Shown: piece after piece, positions 32,999 through 42,114 of the stretch
Numbering within the stretch: position 1 is the first letter of the stretch
How the letters are laid out: each line of letters begins with the position of its first letter
Assembly (NCBI GenBank): GCA_963546395.1
Contig: CAUUMS010000001.1
Coordinates: 124,001-188,000, forward strand
Direction: 5' to 3'
Length of the DNA: 64,000 nucleotides
Source of the DNA: Bacteroides_D sp963546395
GTDB lineage: Bacteria > Bacteroidota > Bacteroidia > Bacteroidales > CAJPTX01
Program-made: the position numbers and the translations under genes
The notes under the pieces: model-generated
Told to the model about the DNA's origin: nothing
Database searches by the model: none
The model's input: the letters and a program-made list of their open reading frames with translations, nothing else

Positions 32999-33952
32999 AT
33001 GCCCACGATACGTCCACGCATGGTGCGACTCGCACGCGAGTCGGTGGCCGAGGTGGCGGAGACGCTCTACCAGGAGTTCCTGCCCCGGCGCGGTGCGGGC
33101 CAGGTGGCCGACTACATCCCGGCGCTGGCCAAGGTGGATCCATCGCACTTCGGGGTGGCGGTGCAGCCGCTTGATGGGGACACCACGGGCTGCGGCGACA
33201 GCGAGACGCGCTTTTCCATCCAGAGCATCAGCAAGCTGTTCGCGTTCACCATGGCCTTCGCAGGGCGCGGACGGCACATCTGGGAGCGACTTGGCAAGGA
33301 GCCATCGGGGACATCCTTCAATGCGCTGTTCCAGCTGGAGGCTGAAGAGGGCATCCCACGCAACCCGTTCATCAACTCGGGGGCCATCGTGATCTCCGAC
33401 ATGCTGCTGGACGACTACAGCGACCCTATGGGGGCCCTGCTGCAATTCATCCATGAGCTCACGGGCGATGAGAGCATCACCTACGACGAGACGGTATTCC
33501 GGTCGGAGTTCGACTATGGGAGTCGCAATGCGGCCCTGGCATACCTGATGAAGAGCTTCGGGAACATCCATCACCCCGTACACGATGTGCTGGAGTTCTA
33601 CTTCAAGCAGTGCTCCATTGCTATGCACTGCCGGCATCTGGCGCAGTCGATTCAGTACCTGGCGAATCAGGGGGTGAACCCCATCACGGGGCAGGCGGTG
33701 CTGACGCCGAGCCAGACCAAGCGCACCAACGCGCTACTGCTCACCACAGGCCTGTACAACGAGGCGGGCGATTTCGCCTTCCGGGTGGGAATCCCGGCTA
33801 AAAGCGGCGTGGGGGGTGGCATCGTAGGGCTCATCCCCGGAAGCCTGACGCTGTGCGTGTGGTCGCCCGGGCTGAATAGTCATGGGAACTCCCAGCTGAG
33901 TATCGATTACCTGGAGGAGTTCACCACGCGGACAGGCCTTTCAATATTCTGA
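32999..33952 (+). CDS. glsA: Glutaminase (serine-dependent beta-lactamase fold)
   Basis: 317 residues, slightly longer than the usual 305 or so. The serine-lysine pair lies in RFSIQSISKLF (Ser76, Lys79), with NPFINSGAIVI, the SRNAALAYLMKSFGN segment and a late GVGGGIVGLIPG. It converts glutamine to glutamate and ammonia in the cytoplasm. It lies 12 bp after hutI and 3 bp before a small membrane protein gene, so the genes form one operon. Confidence 0.96.
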   Translation: MPTIRPRMVRLARESVAEVAETLYQEFLPRRGAGQVADYIPALAKVDPSHFGVAVQPLDGDTTGCGDSETRFSIQSISKLFAFTMAFAGRGRHIWERLGKEPSGTSFNALFQLEAEEGIPRNPFINSGAIVISDMLLDDYSDPMGALLQFIHELTGDESITYDETVFRSEFDYGSRNAALAYLMKSFGNIHHPVHDVLEFYFKQCSIAMHCRHLAQSIQYLANQGVNPITGQAVLTPSQTKRTNALLLTTGLYNEAGDFAFRVGIPAKSGVGGGIVGLIPGSLTLCVWSPGLNSHGNSQLSIDYLEEFTTRTGLSIF

Positions 33953-33955
33953 TCC

Positions 33956-34306
33956 ATGCCCACCCCGAGCACTAAGAACCGCGCGCTACGGGTCGACCTC
34001 GCCATGCTGGGCGTATGCACGTCGGGGCTCGCCGTGGCAGGCCTGGCCATGCTGCTATCGTACAGCTACAGCCGGAGCATCATGCTAGTGGTGTTTGCGC
34101 TGTACGTGCTCTACCGGCTCCTGACGCTGCTCGCGCGACGTTTCCGGGGCGAAAGCCGAGCGCGGCTGGTGATATTCGGCTTCATGGTGGCGGCCCTCAC
34201 CCTCGGCATGCTGGGCATGGGGCGCCAGTTCTTCGTGTTCCTGCTGCTGATGGCCCTGGACTACATGACCATCCAGCAGCTCATCACCCCGAAAAAGCGG
34301 GCGTAA
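33956..34306 (+). CDS. Small multi-span membrane protein of unknown function
   Basis: 116 residues. Hydrophobic segments are seen at about 14-34 (LAMLGVCTSGLAVAGLAMLL), 40-58 (IMLVVFALYVLYRLL), 72-88 (LVIFGFMVAALTLGMLG) and 90-104 (FFVFLLLMALDYM), giving four probable spans with a short basic tail (PKKRA). It sits between glsA and rlmN with gaps of 3 bp on each side. No family recognised. Confidence 0.75.
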   Translation: MPTPSTKNRALRVDLAMLGVCTSGLAVAGLAMLLSYSYSRSIMLVVFALYVLYRLLTLLARRFRGESRARLVIFGFMVAALTLGMLGMGRQFFVFLLLMALDYMTIQQLITPKKRA

Positions 34307-34309
34307 GGT

Positions 34310-35401
34310 ATGACGAGCCAGTCGTCCAGTCCCATGGAACCCATGGCATCGGGCCACCCGAGGCCCACTGCGCCCGAGGCAAAGTGCGCACTGCTAGGAC
34401 TCACGCTGGAGGAGCTGCAAACGGTGGCGCAAGAGCTCGAGTTGCCACGCTTTGCCGCCTCGCAAATGGCCCGATGGCTCTATCGGCACGGAGCACAGAC
34501 CGTAGAGGCAATGAGCGACCTGAGCCTGCGCGCCCGTGCTGAGCTGGCTACGCGTTACGACGTAGGGCGTACCCCTCCCGTGCAGCGGTTGCAGGCCACA
34601 GATGGCACGAGCAAATACCTGTTCCCGGTGGGTGAAGGGCGCACGGTGGAGTCGGCAGTAATACCCGATGGGGAGCGTCGCACGCTGTGCCTTTCGTGCC
34701 AGTCGGGCTGCCGCATGGGGTGCCAATTCTGCGCCACGGGCAAGGGGACCTGGGGGGGGAGCCTCTCGGCCGGCGAGATGATCAATCAGCTCCTGGGCGT
34801 GGATGAGCATGACGCAATCTCGAACATCGTCTTCATGGGCATGGGTGAGCCAATGGATAACCTGAAGGCTGTGCTCACGTGCCTGACTATCCTCACCGCC
34901 CCATGGGGGCTTGCCATGAGCCCGCGACGTATCACGGTGTCCACCATCGGGATCATCCCGCAGTTGCGCCAGCTCCTGAGCCAGAGCGAGTGCCACGTGG
35001 CCGTAAGCCTACACTCGCCCTTCCAGCCCGAGCGGCAAGAGCTAGTACCTGCCACCCGGCAGTACCCCCTGGCCGATCTCCTGCACACCCTTCGCGGGCA
35101 CCGCTGGGATGGGCAACGGCGGCTCTCTTTCGAGTACGTAGTGCTGGCGGGCGTAAATGATTCCACGCGTCACGTGGATGCCCTGGCCCGTCTGCTCCAG
35201 GGGCTGCCATGCCTGGTGAACCTGATCGGCTATCACCCCCACCCGCTCTCGAGCTTTCGGCGCCCACCGGAGGTCACCATGCAACGCATGCGTCAGGGGC
35301 TGATTCAACGGGGGATCCACACCACAATTCGCACCTCGAAGGGCCTGGAGATCGCCGCAGCCTGCGGCCTGCTAAGCCGCACGGCCGGCCACACGGCGTA
35401 G
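34310..35401 (+). CDS. rlmN: 23S rRNA (adenine2503-C2)-methyltransferase / tRNA m2A methyltransferase RlmN
   Basis: 363 residues. The radical SAM cluster is CxxxCxxC at Cys134, Cys138 and Cys141 (GCRMGCQFCATGKG). The radical-SAM GEP motif appears as GMGEPMDNL. The C-terminal methyl-carrying Cys is in IAAACGLL (Cys352). RlmN methylates C2 of A2503 in 23S rRNA and A37 in some tRNAs. The N-terminus has an extra Ser/Pro-rich stretch of about 20 residues before LGLTLEELQ, so a later start is possible. Confidence 0.95.
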   Translation: MTSQSSSPMEPMASGHPRPTAPEAKCALLGLTLEELQTVAQELELPRFAASQMARWLYRHGAQTVEAMSDLSLRARAELATRYDVGRTPPVQRLQATDGTSKYLFPVGEGRTVESAVIPDGERRTLCLSCQSGCRMGCQFCATGKGTWGGSLSAGEMINQLLGVDEHDAISNIVFMGMGEPMDNLKAVLTCLTILTAPWGLAMSPRRITVSTIGIIPQLRQLLSQSECHVAVSLHSPFQPERQELVPATRQYPLADLLHTLRGHRWDGQRRLSFEYVVLAGVNDSTRHVDALARLLQGLPCLVNLIGYHPHPLSSFRRPPEVTMQRMRQGLIQRGIHTTIRTSKGLEIAAACGLLSRTAGHTA

Positions 35402-35478
35402 ATGACCACGGGCAATCAGGCCCCAAAGGCGTAGGTGCATAGCACGGGGCAAAGGAACACCCTCGCTGGCATTTTGCT

Positions 35479-35486
35479 TAGCTTTG
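35479..35486 (+). promoter_or_regulatory. -7 element TAGCTTTG of purE
   Basis: TAGCTTTG 62 nt before ATG 35549; it places the start downstream of the longer open frame at 35435. Confidence 0.65.
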
Positions 35487-35548
35487 TCATCGATTCAAGA
35501 CACACAGGCCCACGGCCGCTAAACGCAATCGCCCAAACTGTACACGCA

Positions 35549-36076
35549 ATGAGCTGCAATCACAATCATCCTAAGGTCTCCATCATCATGGGTAGCACGT
35601 CAGACTTCGCCGTGATGCGCAAGGCGGCCGAATACCTCGATAGCATGGGGGTACCCTTCGAGATCAATGCCCTCTCGGCTCACCGTACCCCTAAGCTCGT
35701 GACCCAGTTTGCCGAAGAGGCCGAAGGGCGCGGCATCAAGGTGATCATCGCTGGGGCTGGTGGCGCAGCTCACCTCCCGGGGGTCATTGCGGCCTCGACG
35801 ATCCTACCAGTCATCGGGGTACCCATCCGCTCGAGTAATTCGGTCGGGGGACTCGATTCCATCCTGTCCATCCTGCAAATGCCCTCGGGTATCCCCGTCG
35901 CCACGGTGGGGCTCGATGCAGCTGAGAACGCTGCGGTGCTCGCCACCCAGATCATGGCCGTGAAGTGCGATAACATGCGCGAGCGGGTACGCCAACGCAA
36001 GGCGACGCTTGCGGAGAAGGTCACCCAAGCCAACGAGGCATTGGCCAGCGAGCAGTTCGACTGCCGCAAGGGGTAA
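35549..36076 (+). CDS. purE: 5-(carboxyamino)imidazole ribonucleotide mutase
   Basis: 175 residues from MSCNHNHPKVSIIMGSTSDF. The class I PurE motifs GSTSD, ALSAHRTP and AGAGGAAHLPG are present, along with IRSSNSVGGLDSILS. It converts N5-CAIR to CAIR in purine synthesis, which normally needs PurK; purK is not in the window. It is followed after 2 bp by rsmA. Confidence 0.96.
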   Translation: MSCNHNHPKVSIIMGSTSDFAVMRKAAEYLDSMGVPFEINALSAHRTPKLVTQFAEEAEGRGIKVIIAGAGGAAHLPGVIAASTILPVIGVPIRSSNSVGGLDSILSILQMPSGIPVATVGLDAAENAAVLATQIMAVKCDNMRERVRQRKATLAEKVTQANEALASEQFDCRKG

Positions 36077-36078
36077 CC

Positions 36079-36891
36079 ATGCCTCGCAGAGCGCACCCCC
36101 CGCATGAGGGGGTACGTGCCAAGAAACGGCTCGGGCAACACTTCCTGGTGGATGCGGAGGCAACTCAGCGCATCGTGGATGCTGTGGCTGAGGATGAGGG
36201 TCGCACGGTCATAGAGATCGGCCCCGGCACTGGGGCCCTCACAGCGGGATTGCTAGCCCGTTTCGGGGCTCGGCTGCACTGCATCGAGCTGGATGAGGAG
36301 GCTGTGGATCACCTTATGCACCGGTTCGGAGCCCAAGGGCTACAGCTGCACCACGCTGACTGTCTGTCCGTGGACTTCTGCCAGCTAGGCCCTAGTCCGC
36401 TGGTGATGGTGGGGAACCTACCGTATAACATCTCCTCGCAGATTCTGATTCGCATCTACGAGCTGCGCCATAGCGTGCGCAGTGCCGTCTTCATGCTACA
36501 GCGGGAGGTGGCGCATCGCATTGCTAGCAGGCCCGGAGGACGGGAATATGGCATTCTGAGCGTACTCCTGCAAGCGTACTACCACGTGGATCTGCTATTC
36601 GACCTACCGCCCTCGGCATTCGATCCACCCCCCAAGGTGCACTCTAGCGTAGTGTGTCTACGCCGCAACGATAGAGAGAGCCTGCCGTGCGATGATGCTA
36701 CATTCCGCCAGGTTGTTCGGCTTGCCTTTAGCCAACGGCGTAAGATGCTACGCAACAGCCTTGCCTCTGCATTCAGTGCTGCGGACAAGCTTCCGTGCGC
36801 TAACCAGCGCCCTGAGCAGCTTGGAGTAGAGGACTTCGTATACCTCACGCAGACACTGGAGAGGGAGTCTGCATTAAACGCCGGGGAGTAG
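36079..36891 (+). CDS. rsmA: 16S rRNA (adenine1518/1519-N6)-dimethyltransferase
   Basis: 270 residues. KKRLGQHFLVD near the N-terminus, AdoMet motif I VIEIGPGTGALT (44-55), CIELDEE, and catalytic NLPYN (113-117) define KsgA/RsmA. The late motif LAFSQRRKMLRNSL is also typical. It dimethylates two adenines of the 16S 3' hairpin. It is coupled to purE by a 2-bp gap and ends 38 bp from the convergent DUF4301 gene. Confidence 0.97.
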   Translation: MPRRAHPPHEGVRAKKRLGQHFLVDAEATQRIVDAVAEDEGRTVIEIGPGTGALTAGLLARFGARLHCIELDEEAVDHLMHRFGAQGLQLHHADCLSVDFCQLGPSPLVMVGNLPYNISSQILIRIYELRHSVRSAVFMLQREVAHRIASRPGGREYGILSVLLQAYYHVDLLFDLPPSAFDPPPKVHSSVVCLRRNDRESLPCDDATFRQVVRLAFSQRRKMLRNSLASAFSAADKLPCANQRPEQLGVEDFVYLTQTLERESALNAGE

Positions 36892-36929
36892 CCCTACACC
36901 AATCCCGAGCACTGGATACGCTATAGACG

Positions 36930-38453
36930 CTAGGATGCGCTCTCAGGCTGATGCTCGGGGCGTGCCAGATCCTCAAGCTCCTTAACGGGAGTGAACGTGA
37001 TGGCTGGTACCTCAACGAAGACGGTATTCCAGTTGGCCATGGCACCATTCCACAGACCTGGGAGCTCAACGGACTGCACGGGGACACCACCAGCATCCTT
37101 GCGCACAATGAACCCTGCGGACGGGTTGACGTAATCGGCTAAGGCGAATTTAACGCCCCTGTAGTTGCGTATACAGCAGACGATGTCGACCGGGTTGAAG
37201 TACTTAGCCTTCTTGAGGATATCAATCACCCGGGGGACATCCACGTCCATCTGCGATGTCTCCACGATCTGCAAGCTTTCGCCCCCATCCCGCTCTCGCA
37301 CCCAGTAGGGGCCACCGCCAGGCTCACCCATGTTCTGCACCACGCCGCATACGCGCAACGGGCGGTTGAGCTTATTGCGCAGGTACGCCACCTTCGACTC
37401 AAAGGGCGCATCCTTGACACCCGTAGGCAGGCGCATGAAAAGCTCTTTACGGCAGAACTCCAGCATGCGCTCACAGTCAGCCTCCGTGGGATGCCCAGAA
37501 TCGAGCTGGCGCATGAAGCCGTAGATCTGCTCACGGAGCTCAATGAGGATACCCGCCAGCACCCGCTTATATCGCACCATCTCCGGCTTTAGGTGATCGG
37601 GAGCTACGTTATCGACATTCTTGATGAAGATGATATCCTGATCGGTATCCTGCAAATTGCTCAGCAGAGCCCCGTGTCCTGCGGGGCGGAATAGTAGCCT
37701 CCCCTTCGCATCCCGATAGGGCTTACCGTCCAGGGTGAGCGCAATGGTGTCCGTAGATCTGTCTTGCGATGACCACTTCACCTTGAATGAAGTGTTATAC
37801 TCCTTCTCGAGCAGTGGCTTAACCTTGTCGAAATGGCCCAGTATGCGTGGCCCACAGCTAGGCGTGATGGTGAAATGGACGCAAGCCTCACCCCCGCGTC
37901 CCTTCGTGTATTGCGCAGCCTCCACCAGGTGCTCCTCCAGTGGAGTCCGCACCGTGCCATTGGGTAACCGGTGGAAAGGCAACAAGAGCTTCGGCAGATC
38001 GCCATAGCCCATCTTATTCTTATCCAGCAGCTCGCGGATGATGGGCACGTAGTTATGGGCACTCTCCAGATCTGCCACTTTTACACCCCTGCGCAAGAAC
38101 TCTACCCCTAAAATGGTGGCGAACGGGAAACGCACCAGCGGCTCCCCGAAGGGATTCACGTCCGGATCAGGATCATTCAGGTACTCATACAGCCGGCTGA
38201 ACATGCGGGAGGCCATCCCCGAGGCCGGGACAAACTTGGTGCTCGTGCCCTCAAAGTTCTCGTAGAGACCGATGTAGCGATCCGTCTCCCGCACCGACAC
38301 CTGGCGTATCCCATCGTTGGGGCGTGCAGCCGCCATCACAGGTGTGCGTGGGAAGCCCTGCAATGTGCGGATTATCTGCTCATTGACATCCTCCTCCGTG
38401 AGTCCAAGCAAACGGATCTGTTTCAGGTCGGCTGCATCAAAGTTCTCTTCCAT
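36930..38453 (-). CDS. DUF4301 family protein
   Basis: 507 residues from ATG 38453 (MEENFDAADLKQIRLLGLTE). The longer frame to 38570 would begin upstream of the TACCTTTG element at 38516-38523, while MRPHVIARE at 38480 is another possible start. Characteristic stretches include TKFVPASGMASRMFS, ACVHFTITPSC, LFRPAGHGALLSNLQ and VCGVVQNMGEPGGGPYWVRE. The family is widespread in Bacteroidetes, soluble, and without an assigned function; the GMASRM and RPAGHGAL motifs suggest a nucleotide- or sugar-phosphate-handling fold, which is inference only. Confidence 0.88.
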   Translation of the reverse strand: MEENFDAADLKQIRLLGLTEEDVNEQIIRTLQGFPRTPVMAAARPNDGIRQVSVRETDRYIGLYENFEGTSTKFVPASGMASRMFSRLYEYLNDPDPDVNPFGEPLVRFPFATILGVEFLRRGVKVADLESAHNYVPIIRELLDKNKMGYGDLPKLLLPFHRLPNGTVRTPLEEHLVEAAQYTKGRGGEACVHFTITPSCGPRILGHFDKVKPLLEKEYNTSFKVKWSSQDRSTDTIALTLDGKPYRDAKGRLLFRPAGHGALLSNLQDTDQDIIFIKNVDNVAPDHLKPEMVRYKRVLAGILIELREQIYGFMRQLDSGHPTEADCERMLEFCRKELFMRLPTGVKDAPFESKVAYLRNKLNRPLRVCGVVQNMGEPGGGPYWVRERDGGESLQIVETSQMDVDVPRVIDILKKAKYFNPVDIVCCIRNYRGVKFALADYVNPSAGFIVRKDAGGVPVQSVELPGLWNGAMANWNTVFVEVPAITFTPVKELEDLARPEHQPESAS

Positions 38454-38515
38454 CTCACGGGCAATTACGTGGGGCCTCATCCAGCGGCCAATCCGGGCAG
38501 TAGTCCCCACCCCGG

Positions 38516-38523
38516 CAAAGGTA
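38516..38523 (-). promoter_or_regulatory. -7 element TACCTTTG of the DUF4301 gene
   Basis: TACCTTTG on the minus strand, 62 nt before ATG 38453. Confidence 0.7.
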
Positions 38524-38653
38524 ATGAAAAAATGGTCAATCAGGAATGGGTTACGTACCGAGTTGCGCAATTTCTGCTGGGGTGACCGCTCAGCAGGGTA
38601 TGCTCGCCACGCGCCGCAGGGATCCTACAGAGGGCCTTTGGGCCGTTTATCAC

Positions 38654-38661
38654 TACATTTG
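38654..38661 (+). promoter_or_regulatory. -7 element TACATTTG of the symporter gene
   Basis: TACATTTG 12 nt before ATG 38674. The leader would be very short, or translation starts at ATG 38680. Confidence 0.6.
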
Positions 38662-38673
38662 CGAGCAACCATC

Positions 38674-40200
38674 ATGCGCATGAGTGCCAACACCGTCGCC
38701 ACGCTGCTCGCAGTCTACTTTGCCACGCTGCTGCTGATCGCCTGGCGCGCGGGGCGGGGCACAGGGAACCGAGTCTTCTTCGAAGGCAAACGCCGGGCTC
38801 ACTGGGGAGTGGTAGCCTTCGGCATGATCGGTGTTTCCCTCTCTGGCATCTCGTTCATATCAGTGCCAGGGCTAGTGCTCCAGGGTGGATTCCACTACCT
38901 ACAAATGGTGCTGGGCTATGTGGTAGGTTACTACATCATCGCCTACGTGCTGCTGCCTGTGTACTACCGGTTGCGCATCCCCTCCATCTACAGCTATTTA
39001 GCCACCCGGCTCGGGGCTTACAGCCATAAGAGCGGCGCGGCCCTATTCCTCATCTCACGCATCACCATCGCCTCACTGCGGCTCTTCGTTGTCAGCACGG
39101 TGCTACACGCCACGGTATTCGACGCCTGGGGCATACCCTTCTGGGTAACCGTCATGGTCACGCTTGGGCTCATCTGGGCCTATACCCACCGGGCCGGTAT
39201 ACAGGTGGTGGTGTGGACGGATATATTCCAAACCGCCGTCATGCTCCTGTGCCTCGTGCTCACGATTGTCGCAGTGTGCACAGCCCTCGACTACAGCCCC
39301 GTGCAGGCAGTGCAAGCCGTAGCCCGCAGCGGGCATGCCTCCCTATTCGAATTCAGCGACTGGCGCAGCCCACATCACTTTGTGAAACAGTTCATCGCAG
39401 GGGCCTTCGTGCCCGTGGTGATGACGGGGCTCGACCAGGACATGATGCAGAAGAACCTCACCTGCCGCACACTTCGGGATGGGCAGCGCAACATGATCAC
39501 CTACGGGTACGGCTTCCTCCCCATCAACGCCTTGCTCCTGACGCTCGGGGTGCTACTCGTGCTCTACGCCGGCTCGCAGGGGCTACCAATACCCGAGCGT
39601 GGTGATGCGCTCTACCCCAGCCTTGCCACGGCAGGGCACCTAGGGCCACTGGTGGGATTCCTATTCACGCTCGGCATCATAGCCGCCACCTTCTCATCGG
39701 CCGACTCAGCCCTCACGGCCCTCACCTCCTCCTTCACGCTCGATGTGCTAGGCCTTCCGCTGGACGATGGGCCCCGTGTGCGCCGCATGCGACACATTGT
39801 ACACCTCAGCCTGGCCGCCGTGATGGTAGGGATCATTCTGGGGCTCCGTGAGCTTGGGAGCCAGAATGCCATTGCCACGCTCTTCACCGCCGTAGGCTAC
39901 ACCTATGGCCCCCTGCTAGGACTCTTCGCCTTTGCCCTCTTCACCCGGAGCCAGAGCCGCGAGTGGGTGGTACCCATCATCTGCCTGCTCTCTCCGCTCG
40001 CCTGCTACGGGCTGGCCGCATGGCTGCGCGTAGCCACAGGCTACCAGGTGGGCTACGAGCTGCTGCTCATCAATGGCCTGATCACCTTTAGCGTGCTCTA
40101 CCTCACACGCCGACGCCAGATCCAGCCGTTGCGCTCAGGCCACCACGTGCCACCTATGGGCACACTGCACACCCCCGCTGCACCAGGCCATGCGAAGTAG
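38674..40200 (+). CDS. Sodium:solute symporter family (SSS) transporter
   Basis: 508 residues with about 13 hydrophobic spans, the LeuT-fold SSS layout. Seen motifs: GVSLSGISFISVPG (span 2), RLRIPSIYSYLATRLG, SGAALFLISRI, and FTLGIIAATFSSADSALTAL, which is the Na+-site helix of SSS proteins. The substrate is unknown; the divergence from PutP, sugar and sialic acid types cannot be resolved by eye. Its last 11 bp overlap the next gene. Confidence 0.92.
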   Translation: MRMSANTVATLLAVYFATLLLIAWRAGRGTGNRVFFEGKRRAHWGVVAFGMIGVSLSGISFISVPGLVLQGGFHYLQMVLGYVVGYYIIAYVLLPVYYRLRIPSIYSYLATRLGAYSHKSGAALFLISRITIASLRLFVVSTVLHATVFDAWGIPFWVTVMVTLGLIWAYTHRAGIQVVVWTDIFQTAVMLLCLVLTIVAVCTALDYSPVQAVQAVARSGHASLFEFSDWRSPHHFVKQFIAGAFVPVVMTGLDQDMMQKNLTCRTLRDGQRNMITYGYGFLPINALLLTLGVLLVLYAGSQGLPIPERGDALYPSLATAGHLGPLVGFLFTLGIIAATFSSADSALTALTSSFTLDVLGLPLDDGPRVRRMRHIVHLSLAAVMVGIILGLRELGSQNAIATLFTAVGYTYGPLLGLFAFALFTRSQSREWVVPIICLLSPLACYGLAAWLRVATGYQVGYELLLINGLITFSVLYLTRRRQIQPLRSGHHVPPMGTLHTPAAPGHAK

Positions 40201-41164
40201 GACACCCCGATGCGTGGCCCTCGGCTGCGTCATGCTGCTCATCCTACTCGCAGGCACCCTGCGGGGGCAATCCGTCGACACCCTCTACGTGCGCCAGTAC
40301 GGCGAATGGCTCTCGGTGCGCCCGTTCTTCGAAAAGCAGTACAACACCCTCCAGTACCAATCCCCCGCCACGGGGAAAGTGCAAGCATTGCGAGCCAACA
40401 CCCCCCTCGCCATCGGGTTCGGATTCTCGTGGCGAGGTATCGGGGCGAGCTTCTCGTTCGGCATCCCGCGCATAGGCGACAGGCGCGATGCCCCCACCCG
40501 CTCATTCGACTTCCAGTACCACTACTACGGCCGCCTGCTCATAGGCGACCTTTTCGTGCAGTGGTACCGGGGCTACTACAGCGAGTCCGACAAGGGGGAA
40601 GTCAGTTTCGATGCCAAGCTCACGTTCCGGCGCCTGGGCGTGCGACTAGCTCACCCGCTGCTAGGCAGGCAATTCTCCTACGAGGCCCTTTACAACCAGA
40701 GTGCCGAGCAGCGACGCTTTGCCATCTGCTTCCCCATCGGGGTTGGGTTCTACCTACAGGATGCGCAACGACTCGAGGGGCTGGGTCACCATCTGCGGGG
40801 CGGACACTTCGTGGCAGAGGTATACGCGGGCTGTAGCGCAGCTATTCCCCTGAGCCGGGGCTACTACATGGGCACGGAGGTCACCCTGGGCATGAGCGGG
40901 ATCATCAATGGGCACACGGGGGGCGAATCGGCCCCTCACCTGTCCGCCATGGGCCGTTTGGCCGTGGGCTACACGCAACGCTACTGGAGTTTAGCCGTGG
41001 TGGCCTATGCCCACTCCCTGGGAGAGACTACGGGTAACAACACCGGTCTGCGCATCCTTTCCGGCAGCGCAGAGCTCGCCTTCTCGTGGCGATTCTTCCG
41101 CCGCCCGAAATGGCGCACCCCCGCGCCTGCTACGTCACTGGAGCTTTCCCCCGCAGATAGATGA
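40190..41164 (+). CDS. DUF4421 family outer-membrane-type protein
   Basis: 324 residues with a signal peptide (CVALGCVMLLILLAGTLRGQ). The mature part is made of alternating beta strands rich in Tyr, Phe and Gly (AIGFGFSWRGIGASFSFGIP, FDFQYHYYGRLLIGDLFVQW, VGYTQRYWSLAVVAYAHSLG), the look of a beta-barrel, with the GFGFSWRGIG stretch expected in DUF4421. Function unknown. It overlaps the symporter by 11 bp, and its 3' end overlaps by 35 bp the convergent glucosaminidase gene. Confidence 0.82.
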   Translation: MRSRTPRCVALGCVMLLILLAGTLRGQSVDTLYVRQYGEWLSVRPFFEKQYNTLQYQSPATGKVQALRANTPLAIGFGFSWRGIGASFSFGIPRIGDRRDAPTRSFDFQYHYYGRLLIGDLFVQWYRGYYSESDKGEVSFDAKLTFRRLGVRLAHPLLGRQFSYEALYNQSAEQRRFAICFPIGVGFYLQDAQRLEGLGHHLRGGHFVAEVYAGCSAAIPLSRGYYMGTEVTLGMSGIINGHTGGESAPHLSAMGRLAVGYTQRYWSLAVVAYAHSLGETTGNNTGLRILSGSAELAFSWRFFRRPKWRTPAPATSLELSPADR

Positions 41165-42110
41165 GCTGACCCTCCTCGGGCAGCTCGCCCGGCGTCATGC
41201 GGTTGCGCCGGTAGAGGTACCTCGATTTCACCGCGTAACGCTGCGAGATAGAGTAAATGCTCTCCCCCCGCTCGGCCACGTGCACCTTGTGCTGCACCTC
41301 CGCCTTGCGCCGCTTGGGCTGGATGTAGACCACCGAACCCGGAGGCGGCAACGTGTGGTCGGGCAATTCGTTGTAACGGGCAATCTCCCAGGGCATCATC
41401 TCCAGCGTGCGGGACAGGCCGTCGTAGGTATCCCCCTTGGCCACCACCACGTACTTCACCCGATTGCGCACGTATATGGTGTGCTCCTTGGCTATCTGGA
41501 TCTCAAATTCGCTCTCCGGATTAGCCACTGCCCCCGTGTCCACCGTGGGCGAAACCACCTCCACCTCAACTCCCGTGTCGTACTGGGCCAGTCCCTCCTC
41601 CTCGATGATCTCGATGAGCCGTTTGGCGTAGGCCGGATCGGTGGCGTAGCCCGACTTCTTCAGGCCATGCGCCCACCCCTTGTAGTCCGTGGGCGAGAGG
41701 TTAAACAGGAAGGCGTAACGCCGCGTGCCACGTAGGAAGAGGGAGTGGTCGTCAAACGAATGCTCCGCCGACTTGTACACCCGGAAGCACTCCCCCCGGG
41801 CATCATCGTTGTGGTACATCCGCTTACCCTTCCAGCCCTTGTGGCACTTGATGCCGAAATGGTTGTGCCCCTGCGTGGCCAGTCGACTCTTGCCGTTGCC
41901 ACTCTCCAGCATCCCTTGCGCCAGCGTGATGCTCGCCGGCACCCCGTGGCGGGCCATCTGCTCGATGGCCATCTTCTTGTACTTATCCCTGTAGGCTGCC
42001 CTGTCCTTCTTCAGCGAGCTCTGCGCCCACGAGGCCGGGGCCATCAAGACAAGCAATAGCAGTAGCGGCCCCGCGGCGACACCGCGGAACATCGATAGGG
42101 AGATGCGCAT
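41130..42110 (-). CDS. Glucosaminidase-domain protein with LysM modules
   Basis: 326 residues from ATG 42110 (MRISLSMFRGVAAGPLLLLL), 4 bp after the stop of the nifU-like gene; the frame opens at 42137 inside that gene. After the signal peptide (cleavage near SWAQ) comes a FlgJ/N-acetylglucosaminidase domain: ASITLAQGMLESGNGKSRLA (catalytic Glu in LESG), HNHFGIKCH, RVYKSAEHSFDDHSLFL. Two LysM-type peptidoglycan-binding modules follow (KYVVVAKGDTYDGLSRTLEM and HKVHVAERGESIYSISQRYA). It should cut or bind peptidoglycan in the periplasm. Confidence 0.93.
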   Translation of the reverse strand: MRISLSMFRGVAAGPLLLLLVLMAPASWAQSSLKKDRAAYRDKYKKMAIEQMARHGVPASITLAQGMLESGNGKSRLATQGHNHFGIKCHKGWKGKRMYHNDDARGECFRVYKSAEHSFDDHSLFLRGTRRYAFLFNLSPTDYKGWAHGLKKSGYATDPAYAKRLIEIIEEEGLAQYDTGVEVEVVSPTVDTGAVANPESEFEIQIAKEHTIYVRNRVKYVVVAKGDTYDGLSRTLEMMPWEIARYNELPDHTLPPPGSVVYIQPKRRKAEVQHKVHVAERGESIYSISQRYAVKSRYLYRRNRMTPGELPEEGQLIYLRGKAPVT

Positions 42111-42114
42111 GTTA

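Noticed and set aside
41007..41735. Plus-strand frame of 242 codons
   Set aside because: Shadow of the LysM glucosaminidase gene, which has signal peptide and domains on the minus strand.
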